Below are positions 42,529 to 50,732 of a stretch of DNA of 64,000 bases, piece after piece. Both the position numbers and the translations under genes were made by a program. The notes beneath the pieces are model-generated. The model worked only from the letters and a program-made list of their open reading frames with translations, had not been told where the DNA came from and did not search any database. Every line of letters begins with the position of its first letter. Within the stretch, counting starts at the first letter, position 1. Source of the stretch: Actinoplanes xinjiangensis (lineage in GTDB: Bacteria; Actinomycetota; Actinomycetes; Mycobacteriales; Micromonosporaceae); the NCBI RefSeq assembly GCF_003148685.1, contig NZ_QGGR01000005.1, positions 248,001 to 312,000 of the forward strand, read 5' to 3'.

Positions 42529-42542
42529 GGAAACCGCTTTCT
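42529..42542. promoter_or_regulatory. LacI-type operator (GGAAACCGCTTTCT)
   Basis: It keeps GGAAA-CGCTTTC with two changes from the perfect site at 12411 and lies 55 bases before the pectate lyase start. Third member of the set; binding inferred. Confidence 0.65.
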
Positions 42543-42597
42543 CGCAGGATCCGTGCCAAGGGAGAGAAACCCCGCCCCTGCGAGCGAAAGGCACATG

Positions 42598-43368
42598 ATG
42601 GCTGATTCCCGGCGTATCAGAGGCAGAGCGATCGGGGCGGCGGTGATCGCTCTCGGACTGGGTGCGGCCGTCGTCTTCACGAACTTCGCGTCGGCGGCGG
42701 TGCCCGAGGCCAGCGGCGAGCAGGTGGTCACCGAGACGATCGAGGTCACCGGGGTCTTCGACGGCGAGAACAAGCGGTTCATCGGTGGCGGCGCGCTGGG
42801 CGGCGGCGGACAGGAGGAGGGGCAGGACCCACTGTTCCAGCTCGCGGACGGCGCGACGCTGCGCAACGTGATCCTGGGCAACCCTGCTGCCGACGGCGTG
42901 CACTGCGCCGGCAGTTGCACCCTGTCCGGAGTCCACTGGGAGGACGTCGGCGAGGATGCCGCGACGTTCCGGGGCACGAACGCGACCGTGGTGATCGAGG
43001 GCGGCAGCGCGGCGAAGGCCGACGACAAGGTCTTCCAGGACAACCGGGGCGCCGGCGGATCGGTGACCATCCGTGACTTCGAGGTCGCCGACTTCGGCAA
43101 GCTCTACCGGTCGTGCGGCAACTGTTCCACCCAGGCAGCCCGCACGGTGACGATGGAGAACATCACCGCGACCGCGCCGGGTGACGTGCTGGCCGGCATC
43201 AACTCCAACCTCGGCGACCGCCTGACGATCGACGGCGTGACCCTGGTCGGCGACGACATCGAGCTGTGCGACCGGTTCGAGGGCAACGACACCGGCGACG
43301 AGCCCACCAAGATCGGTTCCGGACCGGACGGCACGAGCTGCATCGCGAGCAACGTGACCGGTCCGTAA
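42598..43368 (+). CDS. Secreted pectate lyase (polysaccharide lyase family 3)
   Basis: A 256-residue lyase that cleaves polygalacturonate by beta-elimination with calcium. The signal peptide is IGAAVIALGLGAAVVFTNFASA. Family 3 marks are VFDGENKRFIGGGALGGGGQ, QDPLFQLADGATLRNVILG, ADGVHCAGSCTLSGVHWEDV and the basic/acidic core KADDKVFQDN; DFGKLYRSCGNC carries the conserved Lys and Arg region with disulfide Cys. ATG 42598 has AAAGG six bases upstream; ATG 42595 is too close. With the methylesterase and acetylesterase it completes a pectin-degrading set. Confidence 0.93.
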   Translation: MADSRRIRGRAIGAAVIALGLGAAVVFTNFASAAVPEASGEQVVTETIEVTGVFDGENKRFIGGGALGGGGQEEGQDPLFQLADGATLRNVILGNPAADGVHCAGSCTLSGVHWEDVGEDAATFRGTNATVVIEGGSAAKADDKVFQDNRGAGGSVTIRDFEVADFGKLYRSCGNCSTQAARTVTMENITATAPGDVLAGINSNLGDRLTIDGVTLVGDDIELCDRFEGNDTGDEPTKIGSGPDGTSCIASNVTGP

Positions 43369-43436
43369 GACCCCCGCCGGGGCAGACGGTCCCCCAGTTA
43401 CCTCCGGCTGCCCCGGCGGGCCCCGCTGTCAAAGTC

Positions 43437-43489
43437 GGCTGGTTCTCACCGCTGTCTCAAGCACGCTGAGACAGCGGTGAGAACCAGCC
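43437..43489. repeat. Perfect 23-bp-stem REP-like palindrome
   Basis: The left arm (43437-43459, starting GGCTGGTTCTCACCGCTG) is exactly complementary to the right arm (43467-43489), with a seven-base loop AGCACGC. Same family as 25441 and 33863. It lies between the convergent pectate lyase and transglutaminase-like genes and may terminate both. Confidence 0.85.
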
Positions 43490-43615
43490 GGACTTCGCAC
43501 TTCGACGCCCGAACACCCGACGCCCCGGCGCCCGACGCCCCGGCGAGCAGGCGGCCCCGAACCCGGCCGCGCCCGCATGACCACCGGCCGCGGGTGGCGG
43601 GTGGGGTTCCTTGGT

Positions 43616-45934
43616 TCAGGGAGGGGGTTCGGTGGTGGGTGTGCGGTTCCAGCGCAACGGCCCCGGGTGTACGGACCACCAGACCCGCCGCCACCACGAG
43701 CGACGCCCCCGCAGCGCCACGGCGTAGGCGACCGCCTGCTCCCCCGCGACCCGTGCTTGCACCGCATCGGCGGCCTCCGGCGCGAACCCGGCCGTGTTGA
43801 CCGCGTCCACCAGCCCGTCCAGCTCGGGCAGCGGCACCGCGTCCACGACCGGTGACTGCTCGTCCACCGGCACCGCCCGCCGCAGCAGACCGGTCCGCTG
43901 CACCGGCCGGGGCAGCACCGCCGCATGCCGTACCGCTTCGGTGGCCGACAGGTGTGCCGGAACCGGCCGCCCGGCCAGCCGCAGCGCGTCGGTGAACTCG
44001 AGCCACGCCCCGGTGATCCGCTGCCCCGGGCTTCCGCCGGTCAGCCGTCGCCGGCGCTGGGCGTTCCGCTGGAAGGCCACCGCCCCCGCCGCCGCCCCGA
44101 TCAGCAACAGCAGCCCACCGGACGTGCCGGACGCGACGAGCACCGCCGGCGGCCCGGCCTGCACGGGTGGGGCGGCGATCTGCGGCGCCGCCGACTCGGG
44201 GCCGGTGGCGGTGGGCGGTGGCGGTTCCGACTGGGACGGCGGCGGGCTCGGTGTGGGCGGGGTGAAGTCCTCCTCGACCGGCCGTACCTCGTCGGTCTTC
44301 GGCATCGGGTCGAACGCCACCCACCCGAGTCCGTCGAAGTAGACCTCCGGCCAGGCGATCGCGTCGCCGGCGGTGACCGCGCCGCCGGCGGCCGGTGCGG
44401 TGAATCCGACGACGACCCGGCTCGGCAGGCCGGTCAGCCGGGCGAGCACCGCGTACGCCGCCGCGAACTGCTCCGACGTGCCCTTCTGCCCGCCGATGTC
44501 CCGCCTGCCGAACAGGAAGTGCCGCAGGTTGGGAAGAGCGTGCCCGCTGGGCGCGTCGGCGACGTGCTGGTAGTGCTCGGCGAGGAACGCCTCGATCGCG
44601 ACGGCCCGGTCGTACGGCGCCCCGTTGCCCTCGGAGAGGTGCTCGGCGAGTTTCTCCACCTGGTCGGGGGTGTCGGCGCCGATGGCCAGGTAGCGGAGGA
44701 CCGCGTCCCCGGACGGCACGTTCGCGATCGGCAGCTGGTTGAGATCCGGGTTCTGGACCTGGGACACCGCCGTGTAGTGCAGACCTTCGGCGAGTCCCTC
44801 GGGCCGGATCAGGGTGCCGCTCGCCGCGTCGAAGGCGACCCGGGCCCCGGTGATACGGGTCGGCGTCGGCACTGCCGGGAGCAGCCGCCCGGTGAGCCCG
44901 GTGATGGTGATCTGCTGCTGGGTCTCGGTGACTTCGGTCCCGGCGGGCACATCGGGTGACGGCAGCACCCGGCCGGCGTTGCGGTAGACCCCGCCGACCT
45001 TCCAGGTGACCCCGTCGTAGTCGGAGAGGACGGCGAGCCGCAGCCGCACATCCCGGCCTGCGGTCTTCCCTGGGGAGGAGGCCGAGGGCGCCGGTGTGGG
45101 GGCGGCGGGATCGCCGGGGCGGAACTCCAGGAGGGGCTGTTTCGGATCGAGCGCCCAGCCGGAGATCCGGTTCAGCGGGCTCTCGTCGAGGCTGTCCACG
45201 CGCGGCGGCTGCACGTACCGTCGGGGGTCGACGGGTGTCGCGGTGACGTGGTCGCCGACCCACGGGCCGGCCGCCGCGATCACGCCGAGCAGCACCGCCA
45301 GCCCGGCGACCGCCCCGCCCACCGCGCGCACCCGCACCGCCGCGGGCGTACCCGAACCGGTTCCGGAGGCCGCGGCGAGGGCCGCCACCACCAGGCCCGC
45401 CAGAGCCAGGGTGTATCCGGTGGCCGCCGACGCGTTCGGCCCGACCACGTAGAGCGCCGCCGCGTACACGGCCACCGGCGGCACACAGCCGAGCAGCACG
45501 CGGCCACTGCGCACCGCCACCTCGGCGGCGGCGAGCCCGGCGATCCAGATCGCGGCGACCGCGACGACCACGGTGTCCGGTGCGGTCTCGACCGGGATCA
45601 TCGCGGTGAGCAGCCGCGGAATCCCGTTGCCCAGCGCGTCCCGGGCCACCGCGACCGACAGCCCGGCGGCTCCGGCGGCCAGATGCAGAGCCAGCGCGAG
45701 ATAGCCGCCGAGCAGCACGGTGGAGATCGGCGCGACCGCCCACGACGGCAGCCGCCGCATCGCGGCCCCGGCACCGACCGACCCGACCGCGGCGCCCGCG
45801 GCCAGCCGGAACATCAGGTCATCGGCGAAGATCCGGCCCAGCACGGCCCCGGCCAGCACCAGCATCCCGGCGAGCGCCACCGGCACGACGGCGCGGCGCA
45901 CACCACCGCCGATCCTCGAGACGGGCGTCACCAT
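43616..45934 (-). CDS. TgpA-like membrane transglutaminase-fold protein, catalytic Cys and His replaced
   Basis: A 772-residue protein: about seven N-terminal helices (DUF3488 region, ~13-220), an extracytoplasmic transglutaminase-like core (~300-550), another helix (~600-625) and a DUF4129-like tail with a Pro-rich end. The core reads KGTSEQFAAAYAVLARLTGLPSRVV, with Ser487 where the nucleophile Cys normally is, and AGDAIAWPEVYFDGLGW with Ile526 where the His is; Asp542 remains. It should therefore not act as a transglutaminase or protease by the usual triad. ATG 45934 overlaps the DUF58 stop. Last gene of a five-gene operon. Confidence 0.85.
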   Translation of the reverse strand: MVTPVSRIGGGVRRAVVPVALAGMLVLAGAVLGRIFADDLMFRLAAGAAVGSVGAGAAMRRLPSWAVAPISTVLLGGYLALALHLAAGAAGLSVAVARDALGNGIPRLLTAMIPVETAPDTVVVAVAAIWIAGLAAAEVAVRSGRVLLGCVPPVAVYAAALYVVGPNASAATGYTLALAGLVVAALAAASGTGSGTPAAVRVRAVGGAVAGLAVLLGVIAAAGPWVGDHVTATPVDPRRYVQPPRVDSLDESPLNRISGWALDPKQPLLEFRPGDPAAPTPAPSASSPGKTAGRDVRLRLAVLSDYDGVTWKVGGVYRNAGRVLPSPDVPAGTEVTETQQQITITGLTGRLLPAVPTPTRITGARVAFDAASGTLIRPEGLAEGLHYTAVSQVQNPDLNQLPIANVPSGDAVLRYLAIGADTPDQVEKLAEHLSEGNGAPYDRAVAIEAFLAEHYQHVADAPSGHALPNLRHFLFGRRDIGGQKGTSEQFAAAYAVLARLTGLPSRVVVGFTAPAAGGAVTAGDAIAWPEVYFDGLGWVAFDPMPKTDEVRPVEEDFTPPTPSPPPSQSEPPPPTATGPESAAPQIAAPPVQAGPPAVLVASGTSGGLLLLIGAAAGAVAFQRNAQRRRRLTGGSPGQRITGAWLEFTDALRLAGRPVPAHLSATEAVRHAAVLPRPVQRTGLLRRAVPVDEQSPVVDAVPLPELDGLVDAVNTAGFAPEAADAVQARVAGEQAVAYAVALRGRRSWWRRVWWSVHPGPLRWNRTPTTEPPP

Positions 45935-47070
45935 CCGCGCATCCCGTCCCAGGCGGCGGCGAACTCGGCGCCGTCGACGGCCTCGATCACCAACAGGCGG
46001 TCGGTGGCCGCGGCAGGCGACGAGTCCCGGTCGCCGAGGACGGCGGCGAGAGCGATGGGGTACGCCGTCCGCAGCCCACTGACGGCCCCGAGGTCGTCAC
46101 GCCCACCCGGCCCGGTCAGGAAGATCAGGGTGTCCCCGATCTTCTGCGCCCGCAGCCGGCGCAGAGTGGCCGCGAGGTCGCCGTCGCCGAGTGCCGCCTC
46201 GGTCAGCACGTCCAGGTGCGGCCCGGTCGCCGTGCCGCCGACGAGGTGCAGGCTGACCGGAAGGTCCTCCCGGACGGCCGCGACCACGATCGACGCGGCG
46301 GCCTCACAGGCGTCCTCGAAGCTGTCGTCCCGATGCGCGGTGGCCCGGTCGTCGAGGAGTACGACGATCGTGGGTTCCGCGGTGTCCAGCTGTTCGCGGA
46401 CCATCAGTTCGCCCACCTTGGCGCTGCTGCGCCAGTGCACCCGCCGCAACTCGTCGCCCGGCACGTATTCCCGCAGCGTGTCGAAGGCGATCGTCCCGTG
46501 CGGCACCTTGTCGACGCTGCCGTCCAGGCTCCGGGTGAGCCCGGCCGGTGTCGCCCGCAGCGGATGCACCTTCGGATAGACCCGCACCATGATCGTCTCG
46601 CCGTAGGCCCGGGCCAGGGTGATCAGCCCGAGCGGGTCACGGCGGGTGACGTGCAGCGGCCCGATCGGCACCAGCCCGCGCCGATGGGTCGGCACCGGAT
46701 AGGTCTCGACGGTGTCGTGTCCGGCCCGCAACCGCAGCAGCGGCACCTGCACGGACGTGGTGCCGCAGCGGTCGGTGGCGACGAGGGTGGCGGCCCGCAT
46801 CCGGCTGGTGTTGCTGATGGTGAGGGTGACGTTCGCCGGTTCGCCGCGGGAGACCCGGTCGGGATCGGCCACCCGGGTGACGCCGAGACGCGGCCGCCAG
46901 AACGCGAACGCCACCGCCGCCAGCACCGCGATGCCGGCGGCCGCGCCGAGCAGCGCCAGATCCGGATATCCGTAGCGGAAACCGGCGCCGAGCAGCGCGG
47001 CCGCTCCGGCGATCAGGCCGATGCCACGGGCGGTGAGGCCGGAACGGGTGGTCTGGGCGGAGCGGCGCAA
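45928..47070 (-). CDS. DUF58 protein
   Basis: A 380-residue protein with two N-terminal helices (GLIAGAAALLGAGFRYGY, GIAVLAAVAFAFWRP), a beta domain and the DUF58 motif DTLREYVPGDELRRVHWRSSAKVGELMVREQ, followed by a von Willebrand A-like fold (PTIVVLLDDRA). DUF58 proteins pair with MoxR ATPases. The start appears to be TTG at 47070, four bases after the MoxR stop; no better start is seen. Confidence 0.88.
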   Translation of the reverse strand: MRRSAQTTRSGLTARGIGLIAGAAALLGAGFRYGYPDLALLGAAAGIAVLAAVAFAFWRPRLGVTRVADPDRVSRGEPANVTLTISNTSRMRAATLVATDRCGTTSVQVPLLRLRAGHDTVETYPVPTHRRGLVPIGPLHVTRRDPLGLITLARAYGETIMVRVYPKVHPLRATPAGLTRSLDGSVDKVPHGTIAFDTLREYVPGDELRRVHWRSSAKVGELMVREQLDTAEPTIVVLLDDRATAHRDDSFEDACEAAASIVVAAVREDLPVSLHLVGGTATGPHLDVLTEAALGDGDLAATLRRLRAQKIGDTLIFLTGPGGRDDLGAVSGLRTAYPIALAAVLGDRDSSPAAATDRLLVIEAVDGAEFAAAWDGMRGW

Positions 47071-47074
47071 CGGA

Positions 47075-48046
47075 TCAGGCCGGTACGTGCTGGTCGGGCA
47101 GCGGAACGGGCACCGAGCGCAGCGCGTCGGCGAGCACCTCGGCCGGGGTCACCCCACGGAGCTGGGCGTCGGCGGAGAGCAGCACCCGGTGGGCGAAGAC
47201 TGGCTCGACCAGGTCCTTGAAGTCCTCCGGCAGGACGTAGCCACGGCCGTTGATCAGCGCGTACGCCGAGGCGGCACGGGTCAGGGCGATCACGCCGCGG
47301 GGGCTGACGCCGACGCGGACCTGCGGGTGGTTGCGGGTGGCGGCGGCCAGGCGCACGGCGTACGCGTAAAGGGGGTCGGCGATGTGCACCGCCGCGACCA
47401 TCCGGGTCATCTCGCCGATCATGGCGGTGTCGGTGACCGGTTCGAGGTTGTCCGGTGACCGGACCGCGGCGCCGCGCAGCACCTCGATCTCGACGTCCTC
47501 GGACGGGTACCCCACGGACAGTTTGACCAGGAAGCGGTCGAGTTGAGCCTCGGGCAGCCGGTAGGTGCCGTCCATCTCCACCGGGTTCTGGGTGGCGACG
47601 ACGAGGAACGGCTGCGGCACCGGGTGCGGCACGCCGTCGACGGTGACGCGGCGTTCCTCCATCACCTCGAGCAGCGCCGACTGGGTCTTCGGTGAGGCCC
47701 GGTTGATCTCGTCGGCGATCACCAGGTTGGCGAAGACCGGCCCGGGGTGGAACTCGAATCCCCGGTTCGCCTGGTTGAAGACGGTCACCCCGGACACGTC
47801 GGAGGGCAGCAGATCGGGGGTGAACTGGATGCGCCGCCACTGGCCGCGGATGGAGGCGGCCAGCGCCCGCGCCAGGGTGGTCTTGCCGACGCCGGGCACG
47901 TCCTCGAGCAGCACGTGGCCCTGGGCGAACATCGCGGTCAGCGCCAGCCGGACGACCTCGGGCTTGCCGAGGACGACGGTGCCGATGCGGTTGGCGAGTT
48001 CACCGGCGACGTCGGCGAATCCCTGGATGTGGGCGGGAGTCAGCAC
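47075..48046 (-). CDS. MoxR-family AAA+ ATPase
   Basis: A 323-residue ATPase: Walker A GVGKTT in EDVPGVGKTTLARAL, Walker B VIADEINRA, sensor 1 VATQNPVE and the arginine finger region EAQLDRF. MoxR proteins act as chaperones for VWA-domain partners such as the adjacent DUF58 protein. GTG 48046 overlaps the upstream stop by seven bases and begins LTPAHIQGFADVAG, as in the family; earlier codons in the open frame are shadow. Confidence 0.92.
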   Translation of the reverse strand: MLTPAHIQGFADVAGELANRIGTVVLGKPEVVRLALTAMFAQGHVLLEDVPGVGKTTLARALAASIRGQWRRIQFTPDLLPSDVSGVTVFNQANRGFEFHPGPVFANLVIADEINRASPKTQSALLEVMEERRVTVDGVPHPVPQPFLVVATQNPVEMDGTYRLPEAQLDRFLVKLSVGYPSEDVEIEVLRGAAVRSPDNLEPVTDTAMIGEMTRMVAAVHIADPLYAYAVRLAAATRNHPQVRVGVSPRGVIALTRAASAYALINGRGYVLPEDFKDLVEPVFAHRVLLSADAQLRGVTPAEVLADALRSVPVPLPDQHVPA

Positions 48047-50634
48047 GTCGACAGGTCTGCCAGGTCGTCCCCGCCGTCGAGGTTCAGCCACGCCCACGGG
48101 ATGTACGTCTTGCCCTCATAGTCCACCTGGATCCACCACGTGCTTCTCTTGTCCTTGTTGTAGACGAACGCGTAGACCGATTCACCGGTCTTCTTGCAGT
48201 ACGTCTTCAATCTCGTCCCGTTCTTCACCCAGCCGGCCTGCTCATCGTCGTCCTGCCTGGTGACCTTGAAGATCTCGTTGCCGTTGCGACCGTCGACCTC
48301 TTTGTCGCAATACGTCTTCTGATCACCGGAGTCGCCGTTGATGCAGGTGGCCGTGCCGTAGAGGGCGTCGGTCGTCTTCGCCATGCCCTTGGCGGCGTCG
48401 CCGGCCGCGTTCTTGGCGGTGACCGTGAACGTGTAGGCGGTACTCGGTTTCAGACCGCTGGCGTTCAGCGACGAGCAGCTGCCGGTGGAGCCCTTGCCGC
48501 CGCCGGTCACGGTGAGCGTGCACGTGGTCGTACCGCCGCCGTTGTTCACCGAGAACGTCACCTTGGCCGTGTTGTAGGTCGGATCCACCCCGGTGACGGT
48601 CACCGTGGGAGCCGCCACGGTGCGCGCCGACGCGGTCGCTGCCGCCCCGGGCCCGGCCTCGTTGACCGCCGTCACCTCGACCTGCACGTTGGCGCCGTCG
48701 CCGAGCCCGGTGAGGGTGGTCGCGGTCTCGGTGACCTCGGTCTCCTTCCCGCCGGCCTTCACCACGTACTTCGTGATGGGCCGCCCGTTGTCGACCGGCG
48801 CCGTCCACGTCACCGACACCGCCCCGGCCTGCCCGGCGACGGTGGCGGCGCCGAGGTTCTCCGGCGCGCCCGGTACGGCGAACGGGACCACGCTGTTGCT
48901 GACCGCCGACGCCTTCGACCCGGCGCCGATGTCGTTGATCGCGACGACCGTGAACGCGTAGGACTTGCCGAACTCGATCTGGTTGGCCGCCACCGACAGC
49001 TCGGTGCCGGTCGCCTCACCGATCGGAGAGGTGCCGCCCTCGGTCACGGCCGTCACCGCATACCGCACGATCTCGTGGCCCTGACCGTTGGCGGCCGGCC
49101 AGGTGATCGCGACCGTGCCGTCCGGCCTGGCCTCGGCGACCGGGGGTCCCGGCGCGTCCGGGACCTCGGCCGTCGGCATGACCTCGTTGCTGCTGCGGCC
49201 CGGCCCGTCGCCCTTGCGGTTGACCGCGTGCACCTCGAACTTGTATTTCTGCCCGTTGATCAGCTGGTCCACCACCAGCGAACGCTGGTCGGCGCCGACC
49301 TGGAAGGTGCGGCCCGCACCGGCCACCACGTACTTGGTGATCGCGGCGCCGTTGTCCGGCGCCGCCTGCCAGGAGACCCGGACCTCGGCGTTCCCGGCCG
49401 CGGCCCGCACGCTGCGCGGGGCGCCCGGCTCGGCTGCCTGCGGCTTCCTCGGCTTCTCCTTCTTCGGCGGGGCGGGCGGCGCCTTGACCGGCGGCGGATC
49501 CCCGCCGAGGACGTCGTCGTCGTACTTGTCGACGGTCCGGACCTCGTGGTTGTCGTCGACGACGCGGGCCGTCGAGGAGCCCGGCGCGTTGATGAACAGC
49601 CGGTTCTCCCGGACCTCCAGCTCCAGGTCGCCGCCGGGCCGGTCGATGTCGATCGGCGCCTGCTGCCGGCCGGTGCTGTCGAAGACGTGCACCGTGCCGT
49701 CGTTCTCCGGCACATACAGATAACCCTGATAGGTGACTGCCGGCCGCAGGTCACCCCCCGAGTCGGGGATGGTGACGTCACGCACACCGCCGGCGGTGAC
49801 GGTGTAGACCCGCCGCTCGTCCGGCACGGTGACCGCGATCATGTCGTCCTCGGAACGCGGCGGCAGCTGCCCCGGGGAGTTCAGCGGCAGCGTCGTCGGC
49901 TGGCCGGCGCCCTTGTCGTCCACCCGGACCAGCACGTTCGTGGTCCGGTCCAGGACGGCGACGCCCTTGTCCAGAGCGGTGACCGCCAGATCGTGGCTGG
50001 GCGCGGCGACCGGATCGGTGCGCAGCCTGCTCGCCCCGGCCTCACCGGCCTCGATCGCCGTCACGGTGCCCTCGCTGGGCACGGCGACCCACAGCCGGCC
50101 GGCCCCGTCGAACAGACCGCCACTGATACCCGGCGGGAACTGCAACGGCTCCCCCACCGGCTGCACGGTCGACGGATCCACCTGCTGCACCTTGCCCTGC
50201 ACCGCGTCGACGACGAACGCGTCGTCACCGTGCAGCGCCACGCTCACGCCGATGCCCGGCTCGAGCTGCTGGCTCCAGAAGACCTGCAGGTCGGTGAGGT
50301 CCATCGAGGCGATCGAACCGGTGTTGACGTCACGAAGCAGCACGAACCGGTCACTCTGGCTGACCTGCACCTGGTGACGCAGCGCCTGTGGCACGTCGGC
50401 ACGGGTGTCGATGCGGGCGCTCACCCCGTTGAGCCGGGCCAGCTCGCCGGCCCCTTTGCTCCACACCCAGGACGCGGCGTCGAAGCTGGCCAGCGCGTCG
50501 TCGGCGGCACCGAGCCCGCGCACGGTGAGCCCGAGACCGGCCACCAGAACGGCGACGGTCGCCATCGTGACCAGTCGGCCCCGGCTGAACATCCGGCTTG
50601 CACGCCCCGATGTGCTGGCGTCAGTGCTGGTCAC
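48040..50634 (-). CDS. Membrane-anchored beta-propeller and fibronectin III protein
   Basis: An 864-residue protein: N-terminal helix (VTMATVAVLVAGLGLTV), a propeller-like region (~60-385), a Lys/Pro-rich hinge (PPVKAPPAPPKKEKPRKP), four fibronectin III-like domains (~410-770, with PGAPRSVRAAAG, PDAPGPPVAEARPD, PGAPENLGAATVAG, VAAPTVTVTG) and a Cys-containing SH3-like end (TYCKKTGESVYAFVYNKDK). It is exported and anchored. Its stop overlaps the MoxR start, so it belongs to the MoxR operon and could be a surface client or sensor. GTG 50634. Confidence 0.82.
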   Translation of the reverse strand: MTSTDASTSGRASRMFSRGRLVTMATVAVLVAGLGLTVRGLGAADDALASFDAASWVWSKGAGELARLNGVSARIDTRADVPQALRHQVQVSQSDRFVLLRDVNTGSIASMDLTDLQVFWSQQLEPGIGVSVALHGDDAFVVDAVQGKVQQVDPSTVQPVGEPLQFPPGISGGLFDGAGRLWVAVPSEGTVTAIEAGEAGASRLRTDPVAAPSHDLAVTALDKGVAVLDRTTNVLVRVDDKGAGQPTTLPLNSPGQLPPRSEDDMIAVTVPDERRVYTVTAGGVRDVTIPDSGGDLRPAVTYQGYLYVPENDGTVHVFDSTGRQQAPIDIDRPGGDLELEVRENRLFINAPGSSTARVVDDNHEVRTVDKYDDDVLGGDPPPVKAPPAPPKKEKPRKPQAAEPGAPRSVRAAAGNAEVRVSWQAAPDNGAAITKYVVAGAGRTFQVGADQRSLVVDQLINGQKYKFEVHAVNRKGDGPGRSSNEVMPTAEVPDAPGPPVAEARPDGTVAITWPAANGQGHEIVRYAVTAVTEGGTSPIGEATGTELSVAANQIEFGKSYAFTVVAINDIGAGSKASAVSNSVVPFAVPGAPENLGAATVAGQAGAVSVTWTAPVDNGRPITKYVVKAGGKETEVTETATTLTGLGDGANVQVEVTAVNEAGPGAAATASARTVAAPTVTVTGVDPTYNTAKVTFSVNNGGGTTTCTLTVTGGGKGSTGSCSSLNASGLKPSTAYTFTVTAKNAAGDAAKGMAKTTDALYGTATCINGDSGDQKTYCDKEVDGRNGNEIFKVTRQDDDEQAGWVKNGTRLKTYCKKTGESVYAFVYNKDKRSTWWIQVDYEGKTYIPWAWLNLDGGDDLADLSTC

Positions 50635-50732
50635 CGCGGCGGCCCTCCCCGTGTCGGCGCCTCAAGGACGTGGGCCACCTTAGCGAAACGACGGTCCCCG
50701 TCGATACCCGTGTCCCGCGCCTGTGGACAAAG

